Under the pieces are notes generated by a model, which worked only from the letters and a program-made list of their open reading frames with translations, did not search any database and was not told where the DNA came from. Shown one piece after another: positions 12,039 to 21,613 of a stretch of 64,000 bases of DNA. Source of the stretch: Poa pratensis (Eukaryota > Streptophyta > Magnoliopsida > Poales > Poaceae); assembly GCA_947311845.1 (NCBI GenBank), contig CAMZMU010000041.1, forward strand, positions 119,064,100 through 119,128,099. Reading direction: 5' to 3'. The stretch's first letter is position 1. Every line of letters begins with the position of its first letter. The translations under genes and the position numbers were made by a program.

Positions 12039-15000
12039 TTAAGAGTAGAAGGGTCGAAGCAGAGCTACATTCCAAGGTCGCTTGGTTTCCTGTCCGGGTT
12101 TGTCCAAGCCATCCTCCCTTGATTCCTGTGCATCTACAAGGTAGTACGAATCATTGTGCATAGCCTTGCTCACAATGAATGGTCCCTCCCATGGAGGTGA
12201 CAATTTGTGTCGGCCTTTGCTGCGCTGCACCAGCCTCAGCACTAGATCACCCTCATGAAACACTCGAGGACTGATCTTTCGGCTATGATAACGCCTGAGA
12301 TTTTGCTGGTATATTGCTGTCCGAGACAGGGCCAATTCTCTTGCTTCCTCTAGCAGATCCACTGCATCTTCCCGGGCCTCCTTTGCCTCGGTTTCAGTGT
12401 ACATTGCCACCCTTGGTGCATCATATTCTATGTCAGTGGGTAGGACAGCTTCTGCCCCATACACCAGAAAGAATGGCGTATAGCCTGTCGACCGATTCGG
12501 TGTAGTCCTTAGACCCCATAGAACTGATGGGATTTCATCTATCCAGCACCCTGGAGTTTTCAACAATGGTTCAATGAGACGAGCCTTGATGCCGGCTAAC
12601 ACTAGAGCATTTGATCTTTCCACTTGCCCATTGGACTCTGGATGTGCCACTGAGGCTATGTCTAACCGGATCCCCTTATTCATGCAGAATCGGGCAAACT
12701 CTCCGACAGCAAAGTTTGTGCCGTTATCCGAGATGATGCTATGAGGGTATCCGTATCTCAAAATGATTTCTTTCAAGAAGATTACAGCCGAACGGCCATC
12801 CACTTTCCGTATTGGTTTCACCTCTATCCACTTGGTGAACTTATCCACCATCACCAGCATATGTGTCATGTTGCCCCTAGCCGGCTTGAAATCTCCCACC
12901 ATATCCAAACACCACACCGCAAATGGCCAAGTAATAGGAATTGTCTTCAGTGCCGATGCGGGTAAGTGTGTTTGCTTAGCAAATCTCTGGCATCCTTCAC
13001 ACCTGCGGACTATGTCCTCCGCATCTGCATGAGCAGTGGGCCAATAAAATCCATGCCGGAACACTTTAGCCACCAGGGCTCTTGTACTGCAATGATGTCC
13101 ACATTCACCTTGGTGTATCTCTAGGAGCATCTCCTTGCCCTCTGCTGGCTCCACGCAGCGCTGCAACACCTCGGTTACACTTCTTTTGTATAACTCCTTG
13201 TTGATGATGGTATAAGCCTTGGATCTCCTCTGGACACGCCTAGCCTTGGTCTCATCGCTTGGCAAGCTTCCTTCCTCGATGAACTTCATGATCTCTTCAG
13301 CCCACTCTGGTACTGGATGCAAAGGGAACAAGTGCTCATTTTCTTCCACAGGTTTGGCCGCCATTATCTCTTCTATCAGCTTCTGTCCATTCCCCACAAT
13401 CCGGTTAGCATCATCATCTCTACTCCTCTTTCCCAAGACTCGGTTAGCATTTTCCGAATCTGCGTGAGGAGTCCCCGAGTCCGGGCATGCAGTCCCCGGG
13501 TCTTCCTCGATATACTCAACGTCAACATTCATAGGAATAGCTTCGGATTCTTGCTTGGGAATAAAAATCGACTCGGAATCAGGCGACGGTTTGATTGAAG
13601 GCACCCTTAGATGATTCAAGGATATTCCAGGTGGGATTGCCTCCCTAGACGACCCGAGTTTTGACAGAACATCTGCAGCTTGGTTTTCCAGCCGAGGTAT
13701 ATGCTTGTATTCACAGCCTTCAAAAAATCCCGAAATTTTCTGAACATGAAACCGATACAGTGCCATATTGGCATCAAGAGCATCCCAATTTCCAGAAGAT
13801 TGCTGTACGACCAAATCCGAATCACCGAAACATTCAATTCGGCGAACGCCGATGTCCCGAGCCACATTAAGCCCATGGATCAGTGCCTCATACTCGGCTA
13901 CATTGTTTGACGCTGAGAAATGAATCTGCAATACATATCGCAATTGATCCTGTTTTGGTGATGTGAGCACCACTCCAGCACCTAGCCCGATTTTGCATTT
14001 GGAACCGTCAAAGTGCAACCTCCAGTAATTGTAATCCGGTTTAGGTGGCTCATATTGCATCTCAGCCCAGTCACAAAGGAAATCCGGCAAAGCCTGAGAC
14101 TTGATAGCATCTCTTCTCTCATAATGCGGTGTGTAAGGAGACACTTCTATCGCCCATTTGGCAACTCGGCCAGTTGCATCTTTGCACCCAATGATCTCCG
14201 CAATTGGAGCTTCACATACCACTGTAATCGGATGCTCTTGAAAGTAGTGTTTCAACTTCTTGACCGCCAGGTACACACCATATGTCATCTTTTGGTAGTG
14301 AGGATAATTTTGCTTCGAAGTTGAGATCACCTCACTCAAATAGTACACCGGCCTCTGCACAGATATCATCCTCTTCTCGCTCTACCACCATGACCACACT
14401 TACGACCCGGTTAGTGGCCGCAATGTAAAGTAGCATTGGCTCATTCGGCAAAGGTGATGCCAAAACTGGAGCAGTGGACAACATCTTTTTTAATTCGTTG
14501 AAAGCCGAATCTGCTTGCGGGGTCCACGTGAACCCGGTGCTCTTTTTCATTAACTGATACAAGGGCAAGGCTTTTTCTCCTAGCCGACTCACAAACCGAC
14601 TCAACGAGGCTAAACACCCGGTGAATTTTTGTACATCTTTTAGACATTTAGGCAATTTCATTCTTTCTATGGCTCGGATCTTAGCCGGATTCACCTCAAT
14701 ACCTCGGCTCGATACAAGGAAACCAAGCAACTTTCCAGCTGGGACACCAAAGGTGCACTTGTCCGGATTCAATTTTAACCGATATTTTCTCAAGTTCACA
14801 AATGTTTCCTCGAGATCCTCGAGGAGAGTACGTTTTTCTTTTGTTTTGATGACAATGTCATCCACATACACCTGCACATTTTTACCCATTTGAGAATGCA
14901 AGCACTTTTGCATACATCTCTGATAAGTTGCACCAGCATTTCTCAAACCGAAACACATGACACGATAGCAATACGCCCCATACGGGGTAATAAAAGCAGT

Positions 15001-15468
15001 CTTTATTTGATCTTTAGGGTTCAGTGGTATCTGGTGAAAACCAGAGTACGCATCAATAAAAGACAACAACTCACACCCAGCAGTAGAATCGATCACTTGA
15101 TCAATCCGAGGTAAAGGAAATGGATCCTTTGGACACGCCTTGTTTAGGTTGGTGAAATCGATGCACATGCGCCACACCTTGACCACAGCTGGTTCGTCCT
15201 TCTTCTTCTCTACTAGAACTGGATTAGATATCCAGTCCGGATGCAACACCTCCATAATGAATCCGGCTGCCAGCAGCTTAGCCAGCTCATCGAGCACCAC
15301 CTTTCTTCGATCATCTGAAAGCCGCCTAGTCGGTTGCCTAACCGGTTTCACATCCGGCCTGACAAACAAAGAATGCTCTGCCAACTCCCTCGGAACACCA
15401 GGCAGGTCCTTAGCTGACCATGCAAAGATATCCCGATTCTCACGGAGGAAGTGACAGAGCGCGCTTTC
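12039..15468 (-). pseudogene. Gypsy 1 pol: RT, RNase H, integrase (one stop upstream, one frameshift)
   Basis: Pol follows gag-protease in the same frame after the TAG. RT (to about 14369) has FIDAYSGFHQI and the YVDD catalytic motif (VQVYVDDIVIK). Near 14368 the frame shifts: the segment after VVEREE ends at 14332, while the correct continuation (ISVQRPVYYLSEV) is in another frame, consistent with one extra base. RNase H (HFDGSKCKIGLGAGVVL, then SASNNVAEYEAL) and integrase follow intact. The integrase has an HHCC zinc finger (GECGHH...CEGCQRF) and a DDE core (WCLDMVGDF, ISDNGTNF, HPESNGQVERSN). All catalytic residues are present, so the element is disabled, if at all, only by the stop and the frameshift. 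Stop codon at 12039. Confidence 0.85.
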
Positions 15469-18400
15469 CTATTTCTCACCCAGCCCGGCACCAATGATGG
15501 CCAAGCGCTCCGGGTTCTCCGGGTCAATGGGGATCTTCTTCGTCTCCTTGGGCACCTCAAATGTTGCACCCGCATCCGGATTAGTCATGGCCAGCACGCC
15601 GAGCTGAGCTGACTTCGCCATTGCCACCACCTCGTGCATCTTGCTCTTTTCAGCTTGTATCACCAGTGATTCAGCTAAGTTAGAACCAACTGTAGCACAC
15701 TGTATGGCCTTCTTGTAGTCTCCCGCAACGGTGATAACACCATTCGGGCCAGGCATTTTCATCTTGAGGTAGGCCACATGAGTAGATATCATGAACTTGG
15801 CTAATGCTGGCCTGCCAAGCAGAGCATGGTATGGGCTTTCCAAATCCACCACCTCGAACTCGAGACTCTCAAGCCTGTGATTGTCCCTGGTACCGAACAA
15901 CACATCTACCCAGATCTTACCCATGGGGGAACAAGATACCCCGGGTACTATGCCATGGAAAGTACAGCTGCTCTGTTGCAACTGATTCGGCGAAATACCC
16001 AACTTGATCATTGTGTCCCGATACATGATGTTTATGGCACTGCCATTGTCGACCAAGACTCGGCTAAATTTCACGTTCAGCTTGGGTCCAACCAAAGTTG
16101 GATCCACCACCAGTGCATAGTTCCCTGGGCTTGGCATGATCCTTGGGTTATCCGCCCTGCTCCAAGTGATCTCCTGCTCAGACCAGTTCAAGTACTTTGG
16201 AACTGCTGGCATCACGGCATTCACCTCCTTTGCTCGTCTCAACTGACTTTTCTTGTCAGTCGGCTCGGTCACGAAAACCACATAACTCTGATGTGCTTCC
16301 TTGTAATCATTCCCAGGGTATCCACCTTGCCTACTTGGGCCATCACCATTGTCACTGCCTCCCATGTTCACCAGGTTAACCGGCTTCGTTGCTGCTGGCC
16401 TTGGAGTTCCAGCGTTGACCGGGGTCGCATTGGCTCCGGTTAGCGGCATGTTTGGCCTGAAATTCGGTCTAGGAGCACCTCTTTGAGGTGGTCCTCTTTG
16501 ACCTTCCGCCTGAACGCGGTGATGCCAACTACAGTTCCGGGTCGAATGATTAGCCGGTTTGCGCGGATCGGTGGTGTGATAACAGCAAGGCCCATCTAAT
16601 CTGGACTCAAAAGTTAGAGGTGGACTTGGTCCCTCCCACACTTTCTTCGGCCAAGCACCTTGATTCGGCCTCCAAGCTGGACCATCAGTTTTCTGCCTCT
16701 GCGCATCTCCTCCACCGGGTTGATCCATGTTTACCGCAGCAACTTGATCAGAACCGTATCTGTAATCCGGATCTCTTCTCTTGTAACCGAATTCATGTCG
16801 GTCACTAGGCCTTAATGGTCCAACTCGGTTATTAACTGGTTGCCTCCTGTTTGCTCCCACTGCATCCAATGCGGGCTGTGTTGGATCACCCAGCGCATAC
16901 GTGTCTGCTATCCGGATCATATCTGCCAGGGTTTTCGGCATATCTCTTTGGAGTTTCTGCCAAAGTGGTGTACCATGCCTGCATCCCTGTGCAAACCATG
17001 AAATGGCCTGCTCCTCCACTACACCTTCGCAAGAATTGCGCATGTTGCTCCACCGAGTCAAATACTCTCGGTCTGTCTCCCTCTCTTCCTGCTTGCACGC
17101 AGCCAGGAGCTGAGGTCGGTTTGGCCTCTTGTAGGTGCTGGAGAAGTTGCTGTTAAACGCCTGTTCCAAATCCATCCAACAATTGATACTACCCGGTGGC
17201 AAGTTATTCAGCCAGATTCGGGCTGGACCTTCTAACATATGCGGGAGATACCGGACCGCCCATCGGCGATTGCCCCCCGCAATGTGCACTGATGATACAT
17301 AGTCCGTCAGCCAATCCTGTGGCTTGGTGCTGCCATTATACGGCTTCGTGTTGCGGCCGAGCTGAAACAAAGGCACACTTGGCTCATTCATTATCCGAGG
17401 TCCAAAGCATGGTGGACCCGGTGGGCCCTGCTCTTCCAGCTTCTCGGACTGGTAGATTCTGTCCAATTTGAGACGCTGATCATCCGGATCCAACATCCGA
17501 GGCCCCAGTCTCGACGCCAGTGCATTGTCATACGTCTGGTATCCGGCTCGCGCCATAGCCGAATTGCCATCGTCATAATGGTAGCCCACCTGGCCACCAC
17601 TCTGCTGCTGCACCTGTGCCATCATTTGCTGTCCGGGGTGGCGAGGCGGTTGACCTCGGCCAGCCGAATTCTCCCTTCCAGTACCCGGATTGCCTTGACC
17701 ACCACGGTTTCTGCCTTGTCCGCCTTTTCCTTGGGCTGCAAGTTGCTTGCTTGCGTATACCGCATCATAAGTTTGCAGCTGCTTGCTCTTACCCGAGTTC
17801 ACACTTTGGGCTCGGTCAATCCCAACATGCGGAGAGGACGCTTGCCCCTTAGACTTCTGGCTAGCAGCCCTAACCGAGACAACTACCCGGGAACCACCAG
17901 CATCCGGATTAGCTTTCCTGTAGGCCTCATTCTGCCTGTTGCACACATCCACTAGCTCATTCACTCTCTCCGCCTGCTTGCGCCAAGCATCCCCGGTCAG
18001 GTTACTTAATTCAGCTCGCGCTGCTGCTGCAGCCCTAAGATTCTTAGCCGGGGAGCTATAAACCGGCTTGCCTGTTCCGGACCTATGACTAGTGGCTTTA
18101 CTTGAGCTCGAACCTGCAGCTCTGGCCAACTCGTCGTTGAGGTCCTTGCCTCTGTTACGTAGCTCGACTTTCTTGCGCGAGCGGTGCACTACAGGAGTAA
18201 AGCCATCTGTGATACCATTGGCAGCATTGTATTCTCTCAGGTCTCTATCAAACTCTTGCCTAGACTCTATCACTAACCGAGCCTCTTTTTGCAACCTCAG
18301 GCGCTCTGCCTCTAGCTGAGCTACAGTAAGATCAACATTTGCTCCAGGAGCCACTGGCCGAGCTAGCTTTTCCAAGATACCCTCTAAGGAAGCACCCCTG

Positions 18401-18558
18401 CTTGACGTGCCAAGGGGACCAACCGGATCGGGTTTCTCCTTAGGGAACTTAGCTGTCCGAGTCGGCATGTCATCCGGATCGACTGGCGTGGCCAGCTCCT
18501 CTGGCACGCTCGTGCTGGCACCTCCTTTGCCTGCAGCAGCGTTTGCGGCAGCCACCAT
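15469..18558 (-). CDS. Gypsy 1 gag-protease
   Basis: The ATG at 18558 (MVAAANAAAGKGG) opens a 1029-aa frame ending at TAG 15471-15469. The N-terminal half is charged and G/Q-rich. The retrotransposon gag domain lies around WAVRYLPHMLEGPARIWLNN to QLLAACKQEERETDREYL. A zinc-knuckle-like CCYH...H...C segment follows. The aspartic protease region is near the C-terminus (FSRVLVDNGSAINIMY), with DNG in place of the commoner DTG or DSG. The upstream frame is open into the 5' LTR, so the true start is uncertain. The products would form the virus-like particle core and process the polyprotein. Pol continues in the same frame after the TAG. Confidence 0.85.
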   Translation of the reverse strand: MVAAANAAAGKGGASTSVPEELATPVDPDDMPTRTAKFPKEKPDPVGPLGTSSRGASLEGILEKLARPVAPGANVDLTVAQLEAERLRLQKEARLVIESRQEFDRDLREYNAANGITDGFTPVVHRSRKKVELRNRGKDLNDELARAAGSSSSKATSHRSGTGKPVYSSPAKNLRAAAAARAELSNLTGDAWRKQAERVNELVDVCNRQNEAYRKANPDAGGSRVVVSVRAASQKSKGQASSPHVGIDRAQSVNSGKSKQLQTYDAVYASKQLAAQGKGGQGRNRGGQGNPGTGRENSAGRGQPPRHPGQQMMAQVQQQSGGQVGYHYDDGNSAMARAGYQTYDNALASRLGPRMLDPDDQRLKLDRIYQSEKLEEQGPPGPPCFGPRIMNEPSVPLFQLGRNTKPYNGSTKPQDWLTDYVSSVHIAGGNRRWAVRYLPHMLEGPARIWLNNLPPGSINCWMDLEQAFNSNFSSTYKRPNRPQLLAACKQEERETDREYLTRWSNMRNSCEGVVEEQAISWFAQGCRHGTPLWQKLQRDMPKTLADMIRIADTYALGDPTQPALDAVGANRRQPVNNRVGPLRPSDRHEFGYKRRDPDYRYGSDQVAAVNMDQPGGGDAQRQKTDGPAWRPNQGAWPKKVWEGPSPPLTFESRLDGPCCYHTTDPRKPANHSTRNCSWHHRVQAEGQRGPPQRGAPRPNFRPNMPLTGANATPVNAGTPRPAATKPVNLVNMGGSDNGDGPSRQGGYPGNDYKEAHQSYVVFVTEPTDKKSQLRRAKEVNAVMPAVPKYLNWSEQEITWSRADNPRIMPSPGNYALVVDPTLVGPKLNVKFSRVLVDNGSAINIMYRDTMIKLGISPNQLQQSSCTFHGIVPGVSCSPMGKIWVDVLFGTRDNHRLESLEFEVVDLESPYHALLGRPALAKFMISTHVAYLKMKMPGPNGVITVAGDYKKAIQCATVGSNLAESLVIQAEKSKMHEVVAMAKSAQLGVLAMTNPDAGATFEVPKETKKIPIDPENPERLAIIGAGLGEK

Positions 18559-18911
18559 GACCTCCACGCTGCTCCCAGGGCGAGCGCTACGCCCTCCGCG
18601 AGCTGCGCGGAAAGAGGAGGATCTGCAGCCACGAGCACCTGCGCCGGGTACTCGCGAACTGGCTCGGTGGCGACGTAGGTGACGAAGCTGCCCAGCGTCA
18701 TGAGGAAGCCATCCGCGGGGAAGGGCTTGTTGGAGAAGCACCCCGCGTTGTCGCTGATGAAGTTGAACTCGCCGAGCTTGCACACGAGCCCGGAGAGGAC
18801 CCGCTCGCCGGCACCAGTGACGGAGCCCGTCCGGATGGAAACCCCAGCCAACGCCAATGCTTGCCCCACGGTGGGCGCCAACTGTCGTGGTGGTGTCACG
18901 GCAGATGCCAT
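18384..18911 (-). CDS. Short overlapping ORF starting in the 5' LTR and crossing the PBS
   Basis: The ATG at 18911 lies inside the LTR, about 30 bp from its inner edge. The frame reads through the PBS and overlaps the start of gag in a different frame. Its first 100 residues look protein-like (LVCKLGEFNFISDNAGCF, then FLMTLGSFVTYVATEP), whereas the last 60 are probably shadow of gag. It could be a gag N-terminus joined by frameshift, a small leader protein, or chance. I do not recognise a family. Confidence 0.3.
   Translation of the reverse strand: MASAVTPPRQLAPTVGQALALAGVSIRTGSVTGAGERVLSGLVCKLGEFNFISDNAGCFSNKPFPADGFLMTLGSFVTYVATEPVREYPAQVLVAADPPLSAQLAEGVALALGAAWRSWWLPQTLLQAKEVPARACQRSWPRQSIRMTCRLGQLSSLRRNPIRLVPLARQAGVLP
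18863..18880 (-). other. Primer binding site, Gypsy 1
   Basis: TGGCGCCCACCGTGGGGC on the minus strand, two bases inside the 5' LTR. The leading TGG pairs with the CCA end of a tRNA. I have not assigned the tRNA species. Confidence 0.8.
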
Positions 18912-19822
18912 GGGTATGGCTTAAGTGTGGGCTCGCTTGGGCGTTGGGGGAACCGGGGAGGGTTTGCGTGCCTACGAAGCACGCATGAAGACCAAACAAG
19001 AAGAACAAAGCAAACCAAGAACAGCGAAGAACACCACGATGTACCCTGCTTCGGGGCCCTCTTGTGGAGGTAACACCCCTACTGCAGCTCTAGCCTACTC
19101 TCTTATATCTCAAGTGTTTACAAGTACAAAGCGCTCCTTGAGCTGTATGATGAACAATGGAGAGAGCTCCAGGTAGAAGATGAAGCTTGGGGGGGAAATG
19201 ATGCTCACAATGGTCGATCCTCTCCACAGGAGGAGGTGGTGTTGCCTATATACAGTAACCGAATTACCCTTTTGCCCCTGGCCGCAGAGGACAATGGCAT
19301 GGACAAGGAGAACAGGACAAACACTGGCCACTGTCACTCAGCCCAGCTCACCCTCTGTTCACCACAGGCTTATCTTTCCTCTTTGAGCTTAAGGCAGTGT
19401 AGACCACAGTAGCCTAGCCACTGCCCCTTTCCCGAATAGGCCGAGTCAGCGCCTAGGGGCTTGTGACCCGGAAAACCTGTGGCAGCACCTTGCTGTCTTC
19501 TGAGCCCCGGTCAGCAACCTTACAGTGCCCGTGACTTTTACTGACATTACTTGGCCCTGTGCATCATCCGAGTTGCCCTACCCGGGTCCTTCCTGACCGA
19601 TCCGGATAACTTAGCCGGCTCTTCTTTCCTGGATCCGGTTAAACCTCACCGGATCCCCTTTGGTCTTTTCTTTCACTGGCTTGAAGTAGGACTGACCGAA
19701 TCGCCTTGAGATCCGGCCCAAGTGACCCGGCTAACTTAGCCGGCTCTTCTTTCCTTGATCCGGTTAGACCTTAACTGTTCATAACACATCATCTTTGCCC
19801 TACCCGGGGGCAGCCCCCGACA
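18883..19822 (-). repeat. Gypsy 1 5' LTR
   Basis: The 5' LTR for the minus-strand element, bordered outside by the ACGTT duplication and inside by the PBS. Confidence 0.95.
19246..19253 (-). promoter_or_regulatory. Candidate LTR TATA box, Gypsy 1
   Basis: GTATATAG on the minus strand inside the 5' LTR. It is the best TATA match in the LTR and would drive the genomic RNA. Position-based inference. Confidence 0.5.
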
Positions 19823-19867
19823 ACGTTCCACTGAAAAACTAGAACGTGTATAATTTAGCAAGGTATA

Positions 19868-19903
19868 TATGGACGTGTATATGAAGATATACACGTCCAT
19901 ATT
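19868..19903. repeat. Palindromic subterminal motif of Harbinger
   Basis: TATGGACGTGTATA is followed after a few bases by its inverse TATACACGTCCATA, forming a near-perfect hairpin. The same motif occurs once near the left end (about 1763-1778). Confidence 0.7.
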
Positions 19904-19909
19904 TACACC

Positions 19910-19926
19910 ATCCACTAGAGATGCTC
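19910..19926 (-). repeat. Harbinger right terminal inverted repeat
   Basis: Exact inverse of 1742-1758, followed immediately by the TAA duplication at 19927-19929. It lies 87 bp beyond the nested Gypsy element. Confidence 0.92.
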
Positions 19927-19952
19927 TAACAATACTTCTCATCATGGGAACA

Positions 19953-20318
19953 TCAAACAAACATCCAGCCACAAACACAGAGCAGAAGGACATGCGTCGA
20001 GCAAGATATTTTAGTTTCAGGGTCTGGCTTATACGGAGCACTTTCTGTTCCTCCCAGCAGATTAACATCGTGCACAGCAATACAGCACTGAGCAGCATTT
20101 TTCCATGTGAGAACTGGATTCCATCCACGCAGAGAGCACTGATTCGAGTTAGTGTCACTCAAACTTGAATGCAGTAGTGACACGGAAATGGTCACACAAC
20201 TAGCTACAACACCATGCTCTGGAAGCCTAACGGACCAAGTTTCCATGTCAGGATGCGCCAATGAAAGAGCTAAAACTGGGCAGGCAATCTCACCCAACAT
20301 CCACTCCCAAGTAAGCAA
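19953..20318 (-). other. Possible exon or gene fragment of unknown identity
   Basis: A minus-strand open frame of about 120 codons has ordinary protein-like composition (for example WSVRLPEHGVVASCVTISVS and GWNPVLTWKNAAQCCIAVHD). It lacks a clear start and has no sure splice partners. It ends close to the Harbinger insertion site, so Harbinger may have landed beside an exon or pseudo-exon. No family recognised. Confidence 0.3.
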
Positions 20319-20930
20319 TAAAATTAATTTTCTAGCAACTTTACGACTAAGCTACAATGACACCAAACATCATAGACTAAACAAATTAAACCATGGGCAC
20401 AATAAATAATTAGAGCTATTTTCAAGCTGAAGCACATCAACGTATGAAGGCTCCATACATGTTTGAAGTTCTCTCGTCAAGGAAACTAGCAGCCAGGCAT
20501 AATCATCCTGCCAAGTATTTCCAACATTCACACTCAGTTGGTTATATTCAACATCCATTCTTGTTGAAGCTATAATAAGATAGGTGAAAACGTCACATGC
20601 TACCATTAAGCATAAATCATTCCAGACTCTTCCTTGTCGTGAATTCTAATTCTATTGGCAGGCAGGTGAGTTGAAGCTACCCACCCATTACTCATGAATC
20701 AGTGGCTGGCCAACTTCTTATAGTGCCAGCTAACTTCTTGTACCTATTGAAGATAGTTCCTCGGATCAACATCTGGAGTTGTCAACAACCACGAAGGATC
20801 CTAATAATTGACAAGAGCAAACAATTAACTATGATAGATGTCCTGGAAGTACACAATAAAGGGTGTGCAATTGAGTTTAAATACTTATATGACAAGATTT
20901 ACTTATAATACACACAAAGGCAATCTCAAC

Positions 20931-21308
20931 GAGTGTGAATATTTTGCAACTAGTTGCACCCGTACCCCTTATTGGATGCACCACTTTGGAGTTTTCAAAA
21001 ATTGCGAAATAATCATGGACATGGATTATGTTGTATCTTGTGCACCCACAAAGTTTCATCCAAAAATATGACCATATGTGACCTGTGCAAAAAACAAAAA
21101 AACCTAAGTGAATAGTATCTTGTGTTATTCACACTTTATTTGTCTTTTTTGCACAGGTCACATGTGGTCATATCTTTTTATGAAATTGTGTGGGTGCACA
21201 AGACACAACATAACCTATGTCCATGATTTATTTCATAATTTTTGAAAACTCCGAGTGGGGCATCTGATAATGGGGTGCGGGCGCAAAGAGTTGCAAATTG
21301 TAGTTTTC
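20931..21308. mobile_element. Mutator-type foldback MITE (10-bp TSD)
   Basis: CAATCTCAAC occurs at 20921-20930 and again at 21309-21318, a 10-bp duplication of the size typical for Mutator-like elements. The 378 bp between is a long inverted repeat: the left arm, with TTTGCAACTAGTTGCACCC, pairs imperfectly with the right arm along nearly its whole length around a centre near 21110-21130. No coding capacity. Confidence 0.75.
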
Positions 21309-21489
21309 CAATCTCAACTAACAGTATAGGGTTACAGAAGTGTAAACAATTTCAGCAGACCAAAACCAACTAAAATTCTCATTTGTTATATCTAGGTATA
21401 TGATTCTGTGGTCTGGTGACATTAAACACCATTTGTGAGTCTGTGACAGAGCTGATAATGAACAAGTGCATACCAACATATGCAAAGTA

Positions 21490-21611
21490 CTCCTCCGTTC
21501 TAATTTAATTGACTTGCTATGCACCATATGTGGATGTATCTAGACGTGTTACACGCCTAGATACATCCACATGTGGTGCATAGCAAGTCAATTAAATTGG
21601 AACAGAGGGAG
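21490..21611. mobile_element. Stowaway (Tc1/Mariner) MITE, 122 bp
   Basis: Starts CTCCTCCGTTC and ends GAACAGAGGGAG with TA on both sides (21488-21489 and 21612-21613). The whole element is one long palindrome centred near GACGTGTTACACGCC. Confidence 0.9.
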
Positions 21612-21613
21612 TA

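Larger units (their letters stand above)
5565..19822 (-). mobile_element. Tat-lineage Ty3/Gypsy LTR retrotransposon (Gypsy 1), full length and young
   Basis: The element is 14258 bp with a 5-bp ACGTT duplication (5560-5564 and 19823-19827) and LTRs of 941 and 940 bp. It reads on the minus strand: 5' LTR 18883-19822, PBS, gag-protease, RT, RNase H, integrase, PPT, 3' LTR 5565-6505. Between the integrase stop and the 3' LTR lies a spliced gene on the opposite strand (7542-11429). An antisense extra ORF in this position is characteristic of Tat elements such as Grande and RIRE2. Read side by side, the two LTRs match except for one C in a run near the inner end, so insertion was recent. The pol frame nonetheless carries one stop and one frameshift. 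Confidence 0.95.
1742..19926. mobile_element. PIF/Harbinger DNA transposon, split by a Gypsy insertion
   Basis: The element starts GAGCATCTCTAGTGGAT at 1742 and ends with the exact 17-base inverse at 19910-19926. Both sides are flanked by TAA (1739-1741 and 19927-19929), the three-base target duplication expected of the PIF/Harbinger superfamily. It encodes the two standard proteins in opposite orientations: a Myb/trihelix-like ORF1 on plus (2695-3776) and a HARBI1-type DDE transposase on minus (3991-5350). A 14258-bp Gypsy retrotransposon plus its 5-bp duplication sits near the 3' end, so the original element was about 3.9 kb. ORF1 looks intact, but the transposase shows two frame changes. 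The TIRs and subterminal motifs are well preserved, so the element could perhaps be mobilised in trans. Confidence 0.93.
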
